Below are positions 45,440 through 56,266 of a DNA stretch of 64,000 nt, in pieces. The notes beneath the pieces were generated by a model. It saw nothing but the letters and a program-made list of their open reading frames with translations, did not search any database and was not told the DNA's origin. How positions within the stretch are numbered: position 1 is the first letter of the stretch; each line of letters opens with the position of its first letter. The position numbers and the translations under genes are program-made. Origin of the DNA: Dipteris shenzhenensis (lineage: Eukaryota > Polypodiophyta > Polypodiopsida > Gleicheniales); the NCBI GenBank assembly GCA_047967505.1, contig CM106538.1, one strand, 5' to 3'.

Positions 45440-46120
45440 CTATATCAGCAAAGTGTCAGATGAAGCGTATGTAATAGGAACAAAGCCAAAGAAAGCTGCA
45501 TAGTTCATGTACCGAGGTGAGCTCTGGCCATTCTTGTATAGCTTTAATCTTGGCTGGATCCATCCTAATCCCTTCCTTGGAAATAATGTGTCCAAGATAA
45601 TGAATCTCATCAAGAAAAAATTCGTTCGTTTTGGCATTAATAAAAAGTTTATGATTTCTTAGTTCTTGAAACACAGTAGCTAAGTGCTCTTTGTGCTCTT
45701 CTTATGTCTTAAAAAAGACCAAAAATCATCAAAGAAAGTGCTTGTAAAGTACCTGTACGATCTGAAAATTCTGTTCATCATACGATTGAAAGTGGCCAGT
45801 GCATCGGTAAGCCCAAAAGGCAAAGTCCAAAAGTGATCCGAAAAGCTGTCTTATGGACATCTTGTGGGTGGATCCTCATCTTATGATATCCACTTTTTAA
45901 ATCAATACAGCTGAAAATCGTGGCCCCCTTCAGTCTATCCAAAATATCATATATGCGAGGGATTGGAAATCTGTTCTTGACTGTCATTTTATTAAGAGCT
46001 CTATGATCCACACACATACGATAAGAGCCATCCTTCTTTTGAACTAAGAGCACTGGTGAACAAAAGGGTGAGGAACTAAGCCTGATAAGCCCTTTGGAGA
46101 GCAAATCCTGTACCTGTACC
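45440..46120 (-). pseudogene. Gypsy B reverse transcriptase, 3' copy
   Basis: 46104-45778 covers the RT palm start ([48 protein letters not shown]). The active-site box FDDFLV follows in another frame near 45710-45725. 45674-45440 gives the thumb (EIHYLGHIISKEGIRMDP). Its first 420 bp are repeated at 47299-47718 beyond the LTR-D insertion. Confidence 0.85.
45698..46117. repeat. 420-bp direct repeat, left copy
   Basis: Identical to 47299-47718 except for roughly a dozen substitutions. The two copies bracket the LTR-D insertion. Confidence 0.93.
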
Positions 46121-47298
46121 TGTTGGAATGGTCACCTCCCCATCTGTAAGCCCCCAAATGAGGAGAGCGTGGGGAAGGGAGACCTAGGGCAGGATGTGCC
46201 CAAGAGGAAAAGAAGAGAGGGGGCTGCCACATGGGCAGCACCTCACATCAAACATGGAAGGTACCCGGAGCTAGGATGGATCTGCATGGCGCTGACATCG
46301 GCAGTGTACGGAATTGTACGGCGCTGGAGAAGAGCCTGGCAGAGGGCAGAACCAGCAGGACAAACAAGCGCTGACATGGCAGGTCAGGAGCGCAGGTGTA
46401 CAGGGCTGCATGGGGCCTGGTAGAGCAGCAAATGGGGCTGCCAGTGGGCAGTGGCATGCCTTATATAGGCTGGGCCCCTGCCTTGATTGGAGGGCCAAAA
46501 GCCCTAGAAGTGTGGGCCAAAGGGCCCTAGTTTTGTGAGCACTTAAAGGGCTGGTTGGGCTGAGCCAACCTGGCCTGTCCAGTTGGCCCAGATTGGGACA
46601 GACTGGTCGGGTTTTTGACAGGCCCCTAGGCCTATAAAAGGAGGGGCTTCATGCCCCATTATTTATCCAACATCCAGCAGAAAGTGGAGCAGACAGGAGC
46701 AGCCTGAAGGCATTCCCTTTGGCCTCATCTTGGAGGTAAAGGAGATTTAAAGGAGTGCTGCAGACTGAGTTCCCTAAGGGCTGGGACCTTGGCTGTCTTC
46801 TAGGGCAGCAAGGTGTTGTGATCATCATACCTTCTGGAGCAGCCATTCACAAGCAGGTTGGAGCAGTGGAACAGGGACCTGTGTGCTGCAGACAAAGCTT
46901 GGCAAGGGCTGCCCACCTAGGCTGATTCACAGGCAGTAAGGTGGAGAAGAACACACTGGACGGAAAGTCTACAGACGCTAGGTGGAGCACGCAGACTCGA
47001 GTCTAGAGATAGCCAACATATTGGAGAAGGACCTTGCGGTTAGATCAGAGGACCACACCATTGGTGGGATTCTGGATCTATCTATTTTGTATCGTGTCCA
47101 TAGTTTTGGACGGAAATATATATTTTGGTGGTTTCCCTATCTGGTTGGTTCATTGTCTATTGATGAGTCTGCACATCTATGTGACGCACATAAGTAAAGA
47201 AGTTTGTGATTCCACACCCACACCGCACACTGTGTGAGCTCCTGGGCATTACTATAAGTCTTCCGCTGCGTGTACCCTCTGTTGGGTATTTTCTAACA
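46121..47298 (+). repeat. LTR-D family, copy 3 (solo LTR, 1,178 bp)
   Basis: Starts TGTTGGAATGGTCACC and ends TTTTCTAACA. TATA-like CCTATAAAAGGAGG at about 46630. No primer site or coding region follows, so it is a solo LTR. There is no 5-bp target duplication; the flanks are instead a 420-bp direct repeat of gypsy B RT. Confidence 0.8.
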
Positions 47299-47759
47299 CT
47301 TCTTATGTCTTAGAAAAGACCAAAAATCATCAAAGAAAGTGCTTGTAAAGTACTTGTACGATCTGAAAATTCTGTCCATCATACGATTGAAAGTGGCCGG
47401 TGCATCGGTAAGCCCAAAAGGCAAAGTCCAAAAGTGATCCGAAAAGCTGTCTTATGGACATCTTGTGGGTGGATCCTTATCTTATGATATCCACTTTTTA
47501 AATCAATACACTTGAAAATCGTGGCCCCTTTCAGTCTGTCCAAAATATCATATATGCGAGGGATTGGAAATCTGTTCTTGACTGTCATTTTATTAAGAGC
47601 TCTATAATCCACACACATACGATAAGAGCCATCCTTCTTTTGAACTAAGAGCACTGGTGAACAAAAGGGTGAGGAACTAAGCCTGATAAGTCCTTTGGAG
47701 AGCAAATCATGTACCTGTGCCATAATTTCTTTAGTCTGCTCATATGATAAGGTGGTCAA
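47299..47759 (-). pseudogene. Gypsy B reverse transcriptase, 5' copy
   Basis: The minus strand 47759-47379 reads [55 protein letters not shown] and a few further RT residues, then the repeat ends at the LTR. It continues upstream into the protease side without a break, so this is the copy in original context. Confidence 0.85.
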
Positions 47760-47959
47760 TTCGGGGGCTCACTTTCTGGAAGGAGCTCTATAACATCATC
47801 TTCATGTCATTCTGGAGGAAGCTCTCATGGTAGAGAATTGGAAAAACAATCTTTAAAAGATTCTAGAAACAGAAATTTTTCTTTTTCTAAAGGACTTATT
47901 CCCACTTGATGTTCACCCTCTCTCTTTGACAAAGACCATATATGCAGAAATTGAAGACT

Positions 47960-48256
47960 TTATTGATTTAGCAATGGAAATATTTGATACAACTGGAATG
48001 GTCCTTGTGTTGCTTCTTCCGATAGGGTTCTTGTTTTAGAATCAAGAACTACCTCCTTTCTATGGAACCACGGCATACCCAAAATAACATCATAATGCTT
48101 GAGTGGTGAAACATAAAACTCTTCGTGGTCTACATAGTCCTGTACATGAATTTTGCGCTTTCCAATCAAAAGTGTGACTTTGACTGGATCCCCTTCAAAA
48201 ACATGCTGTGCATCCAAAGATAATCCCAATTCTTCCGTCTTAATTCCTAGCCTCAA
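47960..48256 (-). pseudogene. Gypsy B protease remnant
   Basis: The minus-strand frame has LIGKRKIHVQDYVDHEEF and YDVILGMPWFHRKEVVLDS, the flap and C-terminal strand of retropepsin. The D-S/T-G active site expected just upstream (about 48270-48300) is not readable, and a small deletion there looks likely. Confidence 0.7.
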
Positions 48257-48451
48257 AGCTAGGTCTTCTGTCGGTAGATCTTGGATGAAAAAGAATTAAG
48301 GCATTCTGATCTCTTACTTTACCCCACGCGAGGCAAAGTTCTCGCTTTCTTGCTTCTCTGGTTCTACCCAACATATCTGGGGAGGACCGCCACAAGCTTT
48401 TGGTGATTCTCTTGGCGTTTTCTGCTCCCTTGGACCTGTAGGCCTTTTGGT

Positions 48452-48493
48452 GCATTGGGCAGCCATATGCCCTTCTTTTCCACAATGGAAACA
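48452..48493 (-). other. Gypsy B gag zinc knuckle
   Basis: The minus strand encodes CFHCGKEGHMAAQC, a perfect C-x2-C-x4-H-x4-C knuckle for RNA binding, in a frame interrupted a short distance on each side. Confidence 0.88.
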
Positions 48494-48499
48494 CTTAAC

Positions 48500-49660
48500 C
48501 TCCTTTCGGAAGGCTTCAATCTGTTCAGGAGTAAACTTTGACTTCCCTTTGAAGGGCTTGAATGGGCCCCTCGGCTTCTAAGGCTGAAATCTCTTTGGAC
48601 CTTGCATTGGTGCCACAACCCTCTTGCTAGTATCCACAACCTTCCCTTTTTCTGCCATAGTGTGAAGGTCGTCTTCCCTTAACAGTTCAACCACGGAAGC
48701 TGAATGCATCAAATCTCAGAGCTTCGTCTTCTTTGAATCAATGCTTACTTGAGTTCATATGTTGGGAAGCAATCCCCCTCGATACTTCCGAAGCTTCGTC
48801 TTTTTTGAAATTTCTTTGAAGGGTGTGATCTGAAGATAAGCTGTCCAAAACTTTTAAATATATGTCTCGATGGTGTCAGCGAAGTCTCTTCCGCAACTAG
48901 AAGAGCTCCTCACGAAGCACTGGCACTGTTTGCCAGATGAAGACTTACAATCTTTAACTTGGACATCTCACGATAGTGCCCCGTTTTGAAGGCTATATCG
49001 AGCTGGCGTATGACTGCAAAGCATTTTGAGTCACTCCATACTTTCCATTAAAAGTAGTAAACTTGACCGACTTACCACCTTCCCTGAATGACGAGAGCGT
49101 CCCTTGAATACAGAAGAAGATGAGGAAGAGAAAGAAGAGGAAGAAGAAGAACTAGAAGAGGTTGGGCTTGAACTGGGAGATCTCCTTCCATGCTTTCGGC
49201 TTCTTCTCCCGTGAGGCTTCAAGCTCCTCCCTCTTTTTCTTGAAGTATGACGCTCCTAGTGCGATGCAGGACTCCAGGAACACTTCCTTGAAGTATATGA
49301 ATGCTTGGAGAGGTCTTTTGATGGAGGGGTGAGAGAAAGCTCTTGATCTCCCTTTTCTTTTGGCAATATTGAAACGTGTTTGGTCATCATCTCCTCGAAT
49401 AGATGCTGAAATCGAGGCTTTTGATTCAGAGACTGAAGCTCCCTGATCTTTGCTTTCACAAATCCTTCACTAAGGTCATCTTCATATCCCTTAGAATGCT
49501 TCTTATTGGATCGTCTAGAGGCTGAACTAGGCCTTTTGGTAGCTAAACTCTCGTGCTCCAAAACCATGATGTGGGAGATAGAGAATTGAACCCACCGAAT
49601 CAATTTAACTGGGCCTAAAGCAATCAACTGCAAAGCCCTTACTCCTTTCAAGGAGGTAAA
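48500..49660 (-). pseudogene. Gypsy B gag, decayed
   Basis: The minus-strand frames at 49651-49256 (basic, Ser-rich; FVKAKIRELQSL, RFQHLFEEMM) and 49222-49031 (a poly-Ser tract) fit a chromovirus gag N-terminus. The stretch to 48500 is too broken to read. The assignment depends on position between the primer-binding site and the zinc knuckle. Confidence 0.55.
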
Positions 49661-50145
49661 CGCTTACGGGTGAAGATGGGAGTCGACCCGATGCACGATG
49701 AAGTATCAATGGGTGTGGCTCTTGGTTGTATGGTTCAACCACTAGTCCATGGTATGGGTGCAAAATATAAAATATTATTTGCACGTTTCTCCAAACCCCA
49801 TGTCTGCAAGCTTGCTCTAAGTTCCACTGGTCTGTGAGCCCACCTGCGGATGATATTCCGTCCGTCTACGGTTCCGTTTGCCTACAAGTTCGCATGCGGG
49901 ATGATGTTCCATCTGCCTACACCTGTACAGCTGTATTCCATCCACTCCGTTTGCCTATCCATCTGTGGATGTTCTGTCCGCCTGCCTGCGGACGTTCTGT
50001 CCGCCCGTCCGTCTGCAAATGTTATGTCCGCGTGCGGATGTTCCGTCCGCCTATAGATGTGATCCGAGGTCTCCCGATATGCGTCTGTCAGACGTCTTTA
50101 CCAAGGTCTGTGCGCCGTTGCTATCAAGGAAAGTAGCAAAACCAT
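49661..50145. other. Gypsy B leader
   Basis: Between the primer-binding site and gag. Contains a region (49850-50100) of loosely repeated GTTCCGTCCGCCT-like phrases. No coding domain. Confidence 0.45.
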
Positions 50146-50157
50146 GCTCTGATACCA
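50146..50157 (-). other. Gypsy B primer-binding site
   Basis: The minus strand reads TGGTATCAGAGC (initiator Met-tRNA type), next to the 5' LTR. Confidence 0.88.
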
Positions 50158-50825
50158 CTATACCCTAGCGCTGGAAAATTTGTACACTTCTCAAGATACA
50201 TACTGGAGCTATGAAAGTTGAACCGCCAATTAGATGGAGTGCTGGGAGAGAAGGGTAAGGAGCAAAACACAACACTAGGGCCCAGAAATAAGGATTGGAC
50301 CCCCCTGAAGGTCTTTATTACAATAGAATAATCTTTGTACAACTCGCTCTTGAAAGAGCATAGAACTAAGTACAATTCTGAATACATCTGGGAGGCTAGA
50401 GGGCCTTTGTTTTATAGACTAGGCCTAGCAAAATGCTAGGGCTTGCTTTCTAAAGGCTACTTTTTCATAAAAGCTAAGCTTTCAGGCCTTTCTTCCTAAA
50501 TTGGAGGGTTTAGGTGGCTTTTTAGTCTTGTAGACCCTCTTTTAAAGAGATGCCCCCTTGTCCTTGCTTAAGAACCTTGTGGGACCTACTTTTTGTGCTT
50601 TTCTCTCAAACTTAGAGTACTTTTTGCACTCTCTTGAGTCCTGCACATTGCACAAACAAATTCCAACACTTTAACCCATTAGAGGTTAGCAAAATGCATG
50701 CATTCCTAGTTCTTGGACTATTTCTAGTCCCTTGTAGGCATCCCCACAGTTCTCTTTTTACCAATGCAGGGCACAAAGTCAATTCTAATAAAGATTACTC
50801 TTTATTCCCAAATGGTGACAACCGA
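50158..50825 (-). repeat. Gypsy B 5' LTR
   Basis: Matches the partial 3' LTR (43383-43570) and the solo LTR at 32.7-33.4 kb. The outer border is approximate. Confidence 0.7.
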
Positions 50826-50849
50826 ATTGTTGTCCTCTCTACCTAATGC

Positions 50850-51190
50850 CCACAGAGTGTCATGACTGCCCAAATGATGTCTTGCTTGTACTCTAAATCA
50901 TGTAGTCACCTGAGTAGTCGAGCTCATGTCACCATGTCAAAAGCCTTATGAAAATCCATAAAGCAACAATATACCCTCTACTTCCGTGCCTTGATCTCCT
51001 CAATGACCCCTCTCAGTGTCAAAATGTGATACGTCATCAAGTGGTCTGCTCAGAGGCCTACCTGCCTTTACAATAGCTTTGAATCCCTCACGCTCCACAT
51101 GCTGGCTGACCTGAGTGTCAAGTGCTCAGGCATAAATATTGGACCCACATACTTCAAAGAAGGCAAAACAATACGCCCATATCCAAGCAA
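50850..51190 (-). pseudogene. LINE reverse transcriptase fragment
   Basis: The minus strand reads ADHLMTYHILTLRGVIEEI, then after one stop RVYCCFMDFHKAFDMV (RT motif A with its catalytic Asp) and YKQDIIWAVMTLC. The AFD motif and the preceding segment are typical of plant-hosted non-LTR RT of a different type from LINE A/B. At least three stops in 80 codons. Isolated fragment. Confidence 0.75.
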
Positions 51191-51914
51191 AGTCAATACT
51201 TCCAAAAAAGCCTACAATGTGTATAGATGACTCACACCTCAACAAAATGGAAATGTATCTACCTAACTGTTTTCTTTAATACATTATAGATTGCCTATAA
51301 GTTACTTGTTTCTTCTTCCAAATGCCTGCAATGCAAATATCATGTAATTTATAATATTTCCTTAAGGCCTCCTGATGTTGAATATAGATTTACACTGACC
51401 CATGCGTGAAATTTGAAGTGATCAAAAAAATAGGTCATATTTCTAGTTTGTTTTACTCCATCGTTAGCTTTGTGACTTGAAATTTAATGAATCTTCCTCA
51501 ATATGACTTAATCTATTACAAGTCATACAAATACCTGCAAGGTGTGAACAACTATGTCCTGATTTACAAATTGTGTCCATATTTGGCTGGTCGTTGGACT
51601 TAGGTGGTGTGGTAAAGCTCCACCTTATAAATCTTTAAAAATTTGTACTATCTCATTAAACCCCAATCAAAGGAGTTCCCCTTCTCCACTATGCTATATG
51701 CATGTTAGTACTTGTGTGTGATTTCTAAATTGAATTTATGAAGACATACATCCCCTTTTAAGGAAGAACTTAGCATGCATGACGTATTCACATGGACATG
51801 GCAAGTAGTTAACCAAGGACGATTGAACTAGATGTGATCCAACCCCAAATGAGCACGGCTCATAGTTAACGCCGAATAAATCCCAAATTCCTATTCATCC
51901 GAGGATTTGAGGGT
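51191..51914. other. Spacer with a possible copia integrase trace
   Basis: Plus-strand LTPQQNGNVS near 51225-51255 resembles the copia integrase TPQQNG motif, but nothing around it is readable. The rest is AT-rich with no gene. Confidence 0.35.
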
Positions 51915-51919
51915 CATTC

Positions 51920-52191
51920 TGTGAGAGAATGGTGAGTGAAAGAGAGCAAGAGAGAGTGAGAGCTAGAAGCTTGGAAGCTGAAAGCTGAGTTGCAATAGAA
52001 GAGTGTGAAGAGTACAACTCAATGAGTGAGAGATAAGGTTTTGTCTTGGTGACAAAACCTTAGTAGTCACTAACCATAGTTAGTGAACTAACTGCAGTTA
52101 GGGGGAAAAACCTCTTAAAGAGGGAAAAGTGCCCCTAACTAGCTTATTATATTACATTGGTCACTACTGAATTATATCTATAATTCTAACA
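51920..52191 (-). repeat. Copia C 3' LTR
   Basis: 272 bp. Next to a G-rich purine tract (minus strand GGGGGGT) just inside the element. Confidence 0.93.
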
Positions 52192-52346
52192 CCCCCCTAC
52201 AGTGCCAATGTCATGTACAAGGCTGATCAATCACCAAACGGATATAAGTTCAGGGCACTGCGAAATGCCTCAAACTTTTCACGTGGTAGTGCTTTGGTGA
52301 AAATATCTGCAACGTTGTCATGTGTGGACACAAAGATCATACTGAT

Positions 52347-53099
52347 CTATCCTGCATGCAACTTCTCTCTGACGTAGTGATAGTGAACCTCAATGTGCTT
52401 CGTGCGAGCATGAAACACTGGATTCTTTGCCACTGCAATGGCACTCTGACTATCAGTGAGAATTGGAGAAGGACCCTCCAAAGACAGATGAAGATCAGCA
52501 AATAGACGTCGCAGCCAGACACATTCAACTGTTGCTGTGAAAGCTGCCCTGTACTCAGCTTCACATGATGAGGTAGCCACTGTAGATTGTTTCTTACTCA
52601 GCCAGGAAATGCAAGATTTACCCAAAAAGAAACAATTGCCACTAGTGGACTGCCTAGTGTCATAATCACCAGCCCAATCTGAATCACTGAAGAACACTCG
52701 ATTCTTTGCCACTGCAATGGCACTCTGACTATCAGTGAGAATTGGAGAAGGACCCTCCAAAGACAGATGAAGATCAGCAAATAGACGTCGCAGCCAGACA
52801 CATTCAACTGTTGCTGTGAAAGCTGCCCTGTACTCAGCTTCACATGATGAGGTAGCCACTGTAGATTGTTTCTTACTCAGCCAGGAAATGCAAGATTTAC
52901 CCAAAAAGAAACAATTGCCACTAGTGGACTGCCTAGTGTCATAATCACAAGCCCAATCTGAATCACTGAAGGCATGCATCTGCAAGTCACCCCCCCTGGG
53001 AAATAGCAAGCCAAAAGACTTCGTGCCCTGCAAATAACAGAAGATGCGCTTAACCGCCTGCCAATGCATAGTTTTTGGGCTGTGCATGTACCTGCTCAC
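52347..53099 (-). pseudogene. Copia C RNase H with 93-codon internal duplication
   Basis: 251-codon open frame. SDSDWA, DTRQSTSGNCFFLGKSC, SWLSKKQSTVATSSCEAEY and LTDSQSAIAVAKN each occur twice because a 279-bp segment (52421-52699) is repeated at 52700-52978 in frame. It ends [20 protein letters not shown]. The duplication would insert a second catalytic block into the RNase H fold. Confidence 0.92.
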
Positions 53100-53162
53100 C
53101 TGAGATGCTGCAAACTGAATATCAGGTCTAGTGTTGCAGAGATATATGAGGCATCAAACAGC

Positions 53163-54036
53163 CTAACTATAAAGTGTGGCATCAACTAATTCTCCTGCAT
53201 CATGCATTGTGAGTTTCAGCCCCGGCTCCATGGGAATGGCTATGGGCTTACACTCATGCATGTTAAATCTGTCCAAGAGTTTTTGAACATACTTGGACTG
53301 AGACATAACAGTGCCACGTCTCTCATGAGAGAACTGGATCCCCAAATAAAAGTGAAGCAGCCCCAAATCTGACATGTCAAAGTTGGTCTACAAATCAGCT
53401 TTGAAATCTGCAATTTTGTCTTCATTGGACCCTGTGAGCAGTAAGTCATCGACATAAAGAAGGATGACTAAAATTTCCCCCCCATCCATCTTGATGTAGA
53501 GGGTGCTCTCAGTAGGACTATTGTGCAACCCCTTGCTGGTCAAAAAGGCATGGATCTTGGCATACCATGCACGAGGGGCCTGTTTCAGCCCATATAAAGC
53601 TTTGTTGAGCTTGCATACTTGAAGTACATTTGCTGTAATTTCAAAGCCCGGAGGTTGTTTGACATACACCTCTTCCAGCAAGTCCCTATTTAAGAAGGCT
53701 GTTTTGATGTCCAACTGATGAACATTCCACTCAAAATGTGCAGCCATTGCAATAACTGATCGGATGGTGGTCATCCGAGATGTAAGAGCGAATGTCTCCT
53801 CATAATCTATGCCCTTTTTCTGAGCATAGCCTTTAGCAACCAGCCTTGCCTTATATCTGTCAATGGAGCCATCTGGCTTCCGTTTGACCTTGAAAACCCA
53901 TCGTGTGCCAATGGCATGTTTACCCTGTGGCAAGTCTACAACATCCCAAGTCTGATTTTTTGCAATGGACTGCAACTCATCGTGCAAGGAATTGATCCAA
54001 TGCACATTATCCTTTGCCTCTTCGAATGTGGCAGGC
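53163..54036 (-). pseudogene. Copia C reverse transcriptase
   Basis: 54036-53388: [58 protein letters not shown] and LLYVDDLLLTGS (active site). A stop at 53388 precedes 53375-53163 (LGLLHFYLGIQFS, SKYVQKLLDRF). Its N-terminal side is cut by the TCCTC target duplication of the nested element. Confidence 0.9.
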
Positions 54037-54041
54037 TCCTC

Positions 54042-54332
54042 TGTTGGAAACCTGAAAGGAAAGAGTAGAGTTGACACAAAATCAAAATACTTGCTGCTTA
54101 TAGAATGAAGAAGAAAGAGGTCCTTAAGTAGGCACCTCATACAAGGTCACTGACATCACTGATGACCTCAAAGCTCCACAATCATCTCCTCAATCTGCTC
54201 CTAGATTCTCTCAATCATCCTATGTGGCTCTCCACCACCTAACTGTGCTTGTGGGCACCTAACTGTGCCTCTAGCACTCACACATAGAAACATAAGGTGT
54301 GCCTGAGGCATACACCTTGAGATATCCCAACA
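54042..54332 (-). repeat. Element E 3' LTR
   Basis: 291 bp. A 3-bp length difference from the 5' LTR (TTGCTGCTTAT versus TTGCTTAT) and few substitutions. Confidence 0.92.
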
Positions 54333-54706
54333 AACCCCCCCTCAAGGAAATGCCTCAAGCTATGTCAAGGATACATCTAGTCTCATAGTTTCTCATGCCA
54401 TCTCATGGTGGTCAAGGATAAATCTATGGCTAGGTTCTCATGCTAGCAAGGGTTCCCTTGGGTGTAAGGTAAACAAAAAGGAATACAAAAAGACCTTCCA
54501 ATGGTTATCTCCCCTGCATGTATGCACACAATGTCTGCAGGAGGTACCATGGAGCAAAACATACACATGGCCTACATCATAAGGTGACCAGAGGTGTTTA
54601 CAAAACACACAAAACACAATAGTTTATTTTCATTCATTTTGGAGGACTATCCAGGCTGAGTACCTTGACATAAAAAGAGAGATCTTGAGCATACATAGAG
54701 ATGTGT

Positions 54707-55114
54707 TTAAAATGCATAATCTTCATGGGATGCCTCATCTTGTGGAGGCAAAATATCCATGTCAAGGCAAGGTCTTACCACATGGGCAGTGTCTAGTGCC
54801 TTATAAGATGGTACTATGATAGAACAAGTGGATCTGAAAATCATATCCTTCAAGAGAAAAATTATCTTGTCATCTCCATAGTTGTGTAGAGAAGCATATC
54901 TCAGGTATCTGACCTTCATCTTTTTCTTGTACTTGGAGTCAAATAAAAGTGCCATGAGAGGGTAGATCTCTGGCTTTATAGTTGCTTCCTTTTTGGCAAC
55001 CATTGTTTTGGCAATCTTCAACAAGGAAGTCAGGTTGACATTTTCATCCTTTGTAGCATAACAAGACATTGCTTTATGTTTTGGCTTTTCACATATTTTG
55101 CATAAGCAAGCCAT
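54707..55114 (-). CDS. 135-aa ORF inside element E, unrecognised
   Basis: The minus-strand ATG at 55114 gives a 135-residue protein beginning MACLCKICEKPKHKAMSC, a C-x2-C / H-x4-C arrangement resembling a short zinc knuckle. A Lys-rich middle (KYKKKMKVRYLRY) and a conserved-looking hydrophobic end follow. It is the longest frame in an element without pol. It could be a gag remnant (knuckle only), a captured host fragment or chance. Confidence 0.4.
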   Translation of the reverse strand: MACLCKICEKPKHKAMSCYATKDENVNLTSLLKIAKTMVAKKEATIKPEIYPLMALLFDSKYKKKMKVRYLRYASLHNYGDDKIIFLLKDMIFRSTCSIIVPSYKALDTAHVVRPCLDMDILPPQDEASHEDYAF

Positions 55115-55973
55115 GAGAGGGTCTAACCCAGGTATTGGGCAGTGTCTTCTCTCTTACAGGGCTTAGAATAACAACTGAAATGCTTCAAAATACAAGCATT
55201 TAATGTAGCAAAGTCTTGTGACCAAATTTCAAACAATGATGCTTCTTCTTACATGCTTCATAGAAGTGGCTAAAATGAATACTTTCCAATCAAAACCAGG
55301 TCTAGCAATTCAAAACAAAACTGAAGCCACACTTGTACTAAAGTTATTGAAAGTTTCAAAAAACCAGAAATGCTAGAGTAGCATTTTATGTAGCATCATC
55401 TTCAAAAACTTGTCCAAAACTGTCAAAACCAAAAAGCTGAACTTGGAGGGCTTGTAGCTCACTCTTCAAAGCAAGAAAAAGAGGGCTTTCTGAAGCAAAA
55501 GAAAGCTCATATACCAGAGAGGGTCTAGCACAGAGGTTGGACGAAATGGTGCGCACTTTTGCCCGGGAGAGTTGCTACAGGCTGAAACTGAGTTTTGACG
55601 ATTTCTCCCTCGTTACTGAACCAAATGACCTGAAAAATGGCTCAAAATCTTCGTCTTGAGGTCGCCCATCTACTCCTAAGAGGGCTCAGGCAATGGCGGA
55701 GCAGGCAGCGAGTATTGAGCAACAGAAGAAATTCGCTGTTTGGAGAATGGCAGCCACCACAGACGTTTTTTCTTCAATTCCTTGCAGGTGGAAGTTCGCC
55801 CATACTAGAGGAGTTTCCAACTCAGAGGGTTTGGGCAATGGCCGTTTGTAGGTGGAGAACCAAGCTCTCAAAGATTTTGGGAAGAAGGAGGAAAATGGAG
55901 AAGAAGAAGATGAAGAAGAAGAAGATGATGTGGCAGAAATGGGCTCAAGGGGGATCAAAGGGCTCTGATACCA

Positions 55974-56261
55974 TGTTGGAAAACTGAAAGGAAAGAGTAG
56001 AGTTGACACAAAATCAGAATACTTGCTTATAGAATGAAGAAGAAAGAGGTCCTTAAGTAGGCACCTCATACAAGGTCACTGACATCACTGATGACCTCAA
56101 AGCTCCACAATCATCTCCTCAATCTGCTCCTAGATTCTCTCAATCATCCTATGTGGCTCTCCACCACCTAACTGTGCTTGTGGGCACCTAACTGTGCCTC
56201 TAGCACTCACACATAGAAACATAAGGTGTGCCTGAGGCATACACCTTGAGATATCCCAACA
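55974..56261 (-). repeat. Element E 5' LTR
   Basis: 288 bp, directly followed on the minus strand by the primer-binding site. Confidence 0.92.
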
Positions 56262-56266
56262 TCCTC

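Larger units (their letters stand above)
43383..50825 (-). mobile_element. Gypsy B: chromodomain Ty3/gypsy element
   Basis: Minus strand order: 5' LTR (50825-50158), primer-binding site (50157-50146), gag, zinc knuckle, protease, RT, RNase H, integrase, chromodomain, partial 3' LTR (43570-43383). The C-terminal chromodomain places it among the chromoviruses. RT is interrupted by an LTR-D insertion set between two 420-bp copies of RT. Stops and frameshifts occur throughout, so it is inactive. Confidence 0.85.
54042..56261 (-). mobile_element. Non-autonomous LTR element nested in copia C (element E)
   Basis: LTRs 54042-54332 and 55974-56261 (TGTTGGAAA ... GATATCCCAACA on the plus strand), target duplication TCCTC (54037-54041 and 56262-56266), and primer-binding site TGGTATCAGAGCC on the minus strand at 55961-55973. 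The minus strand has a GAGGGGGG tract before the 3' LTR. The internal 1.6 kb encodes no gag, protease, integrase or RT that I can recognise. It must have been moved by enzymes from another element. One 135-codon frame is present (54707-55114). Confidence 0.93.

Noticed and set aside
46044-46538. Several 60-110 codon frames within LTR-D
   Set aside because: They lie inside a solo LTR in both strands and lack any domain.
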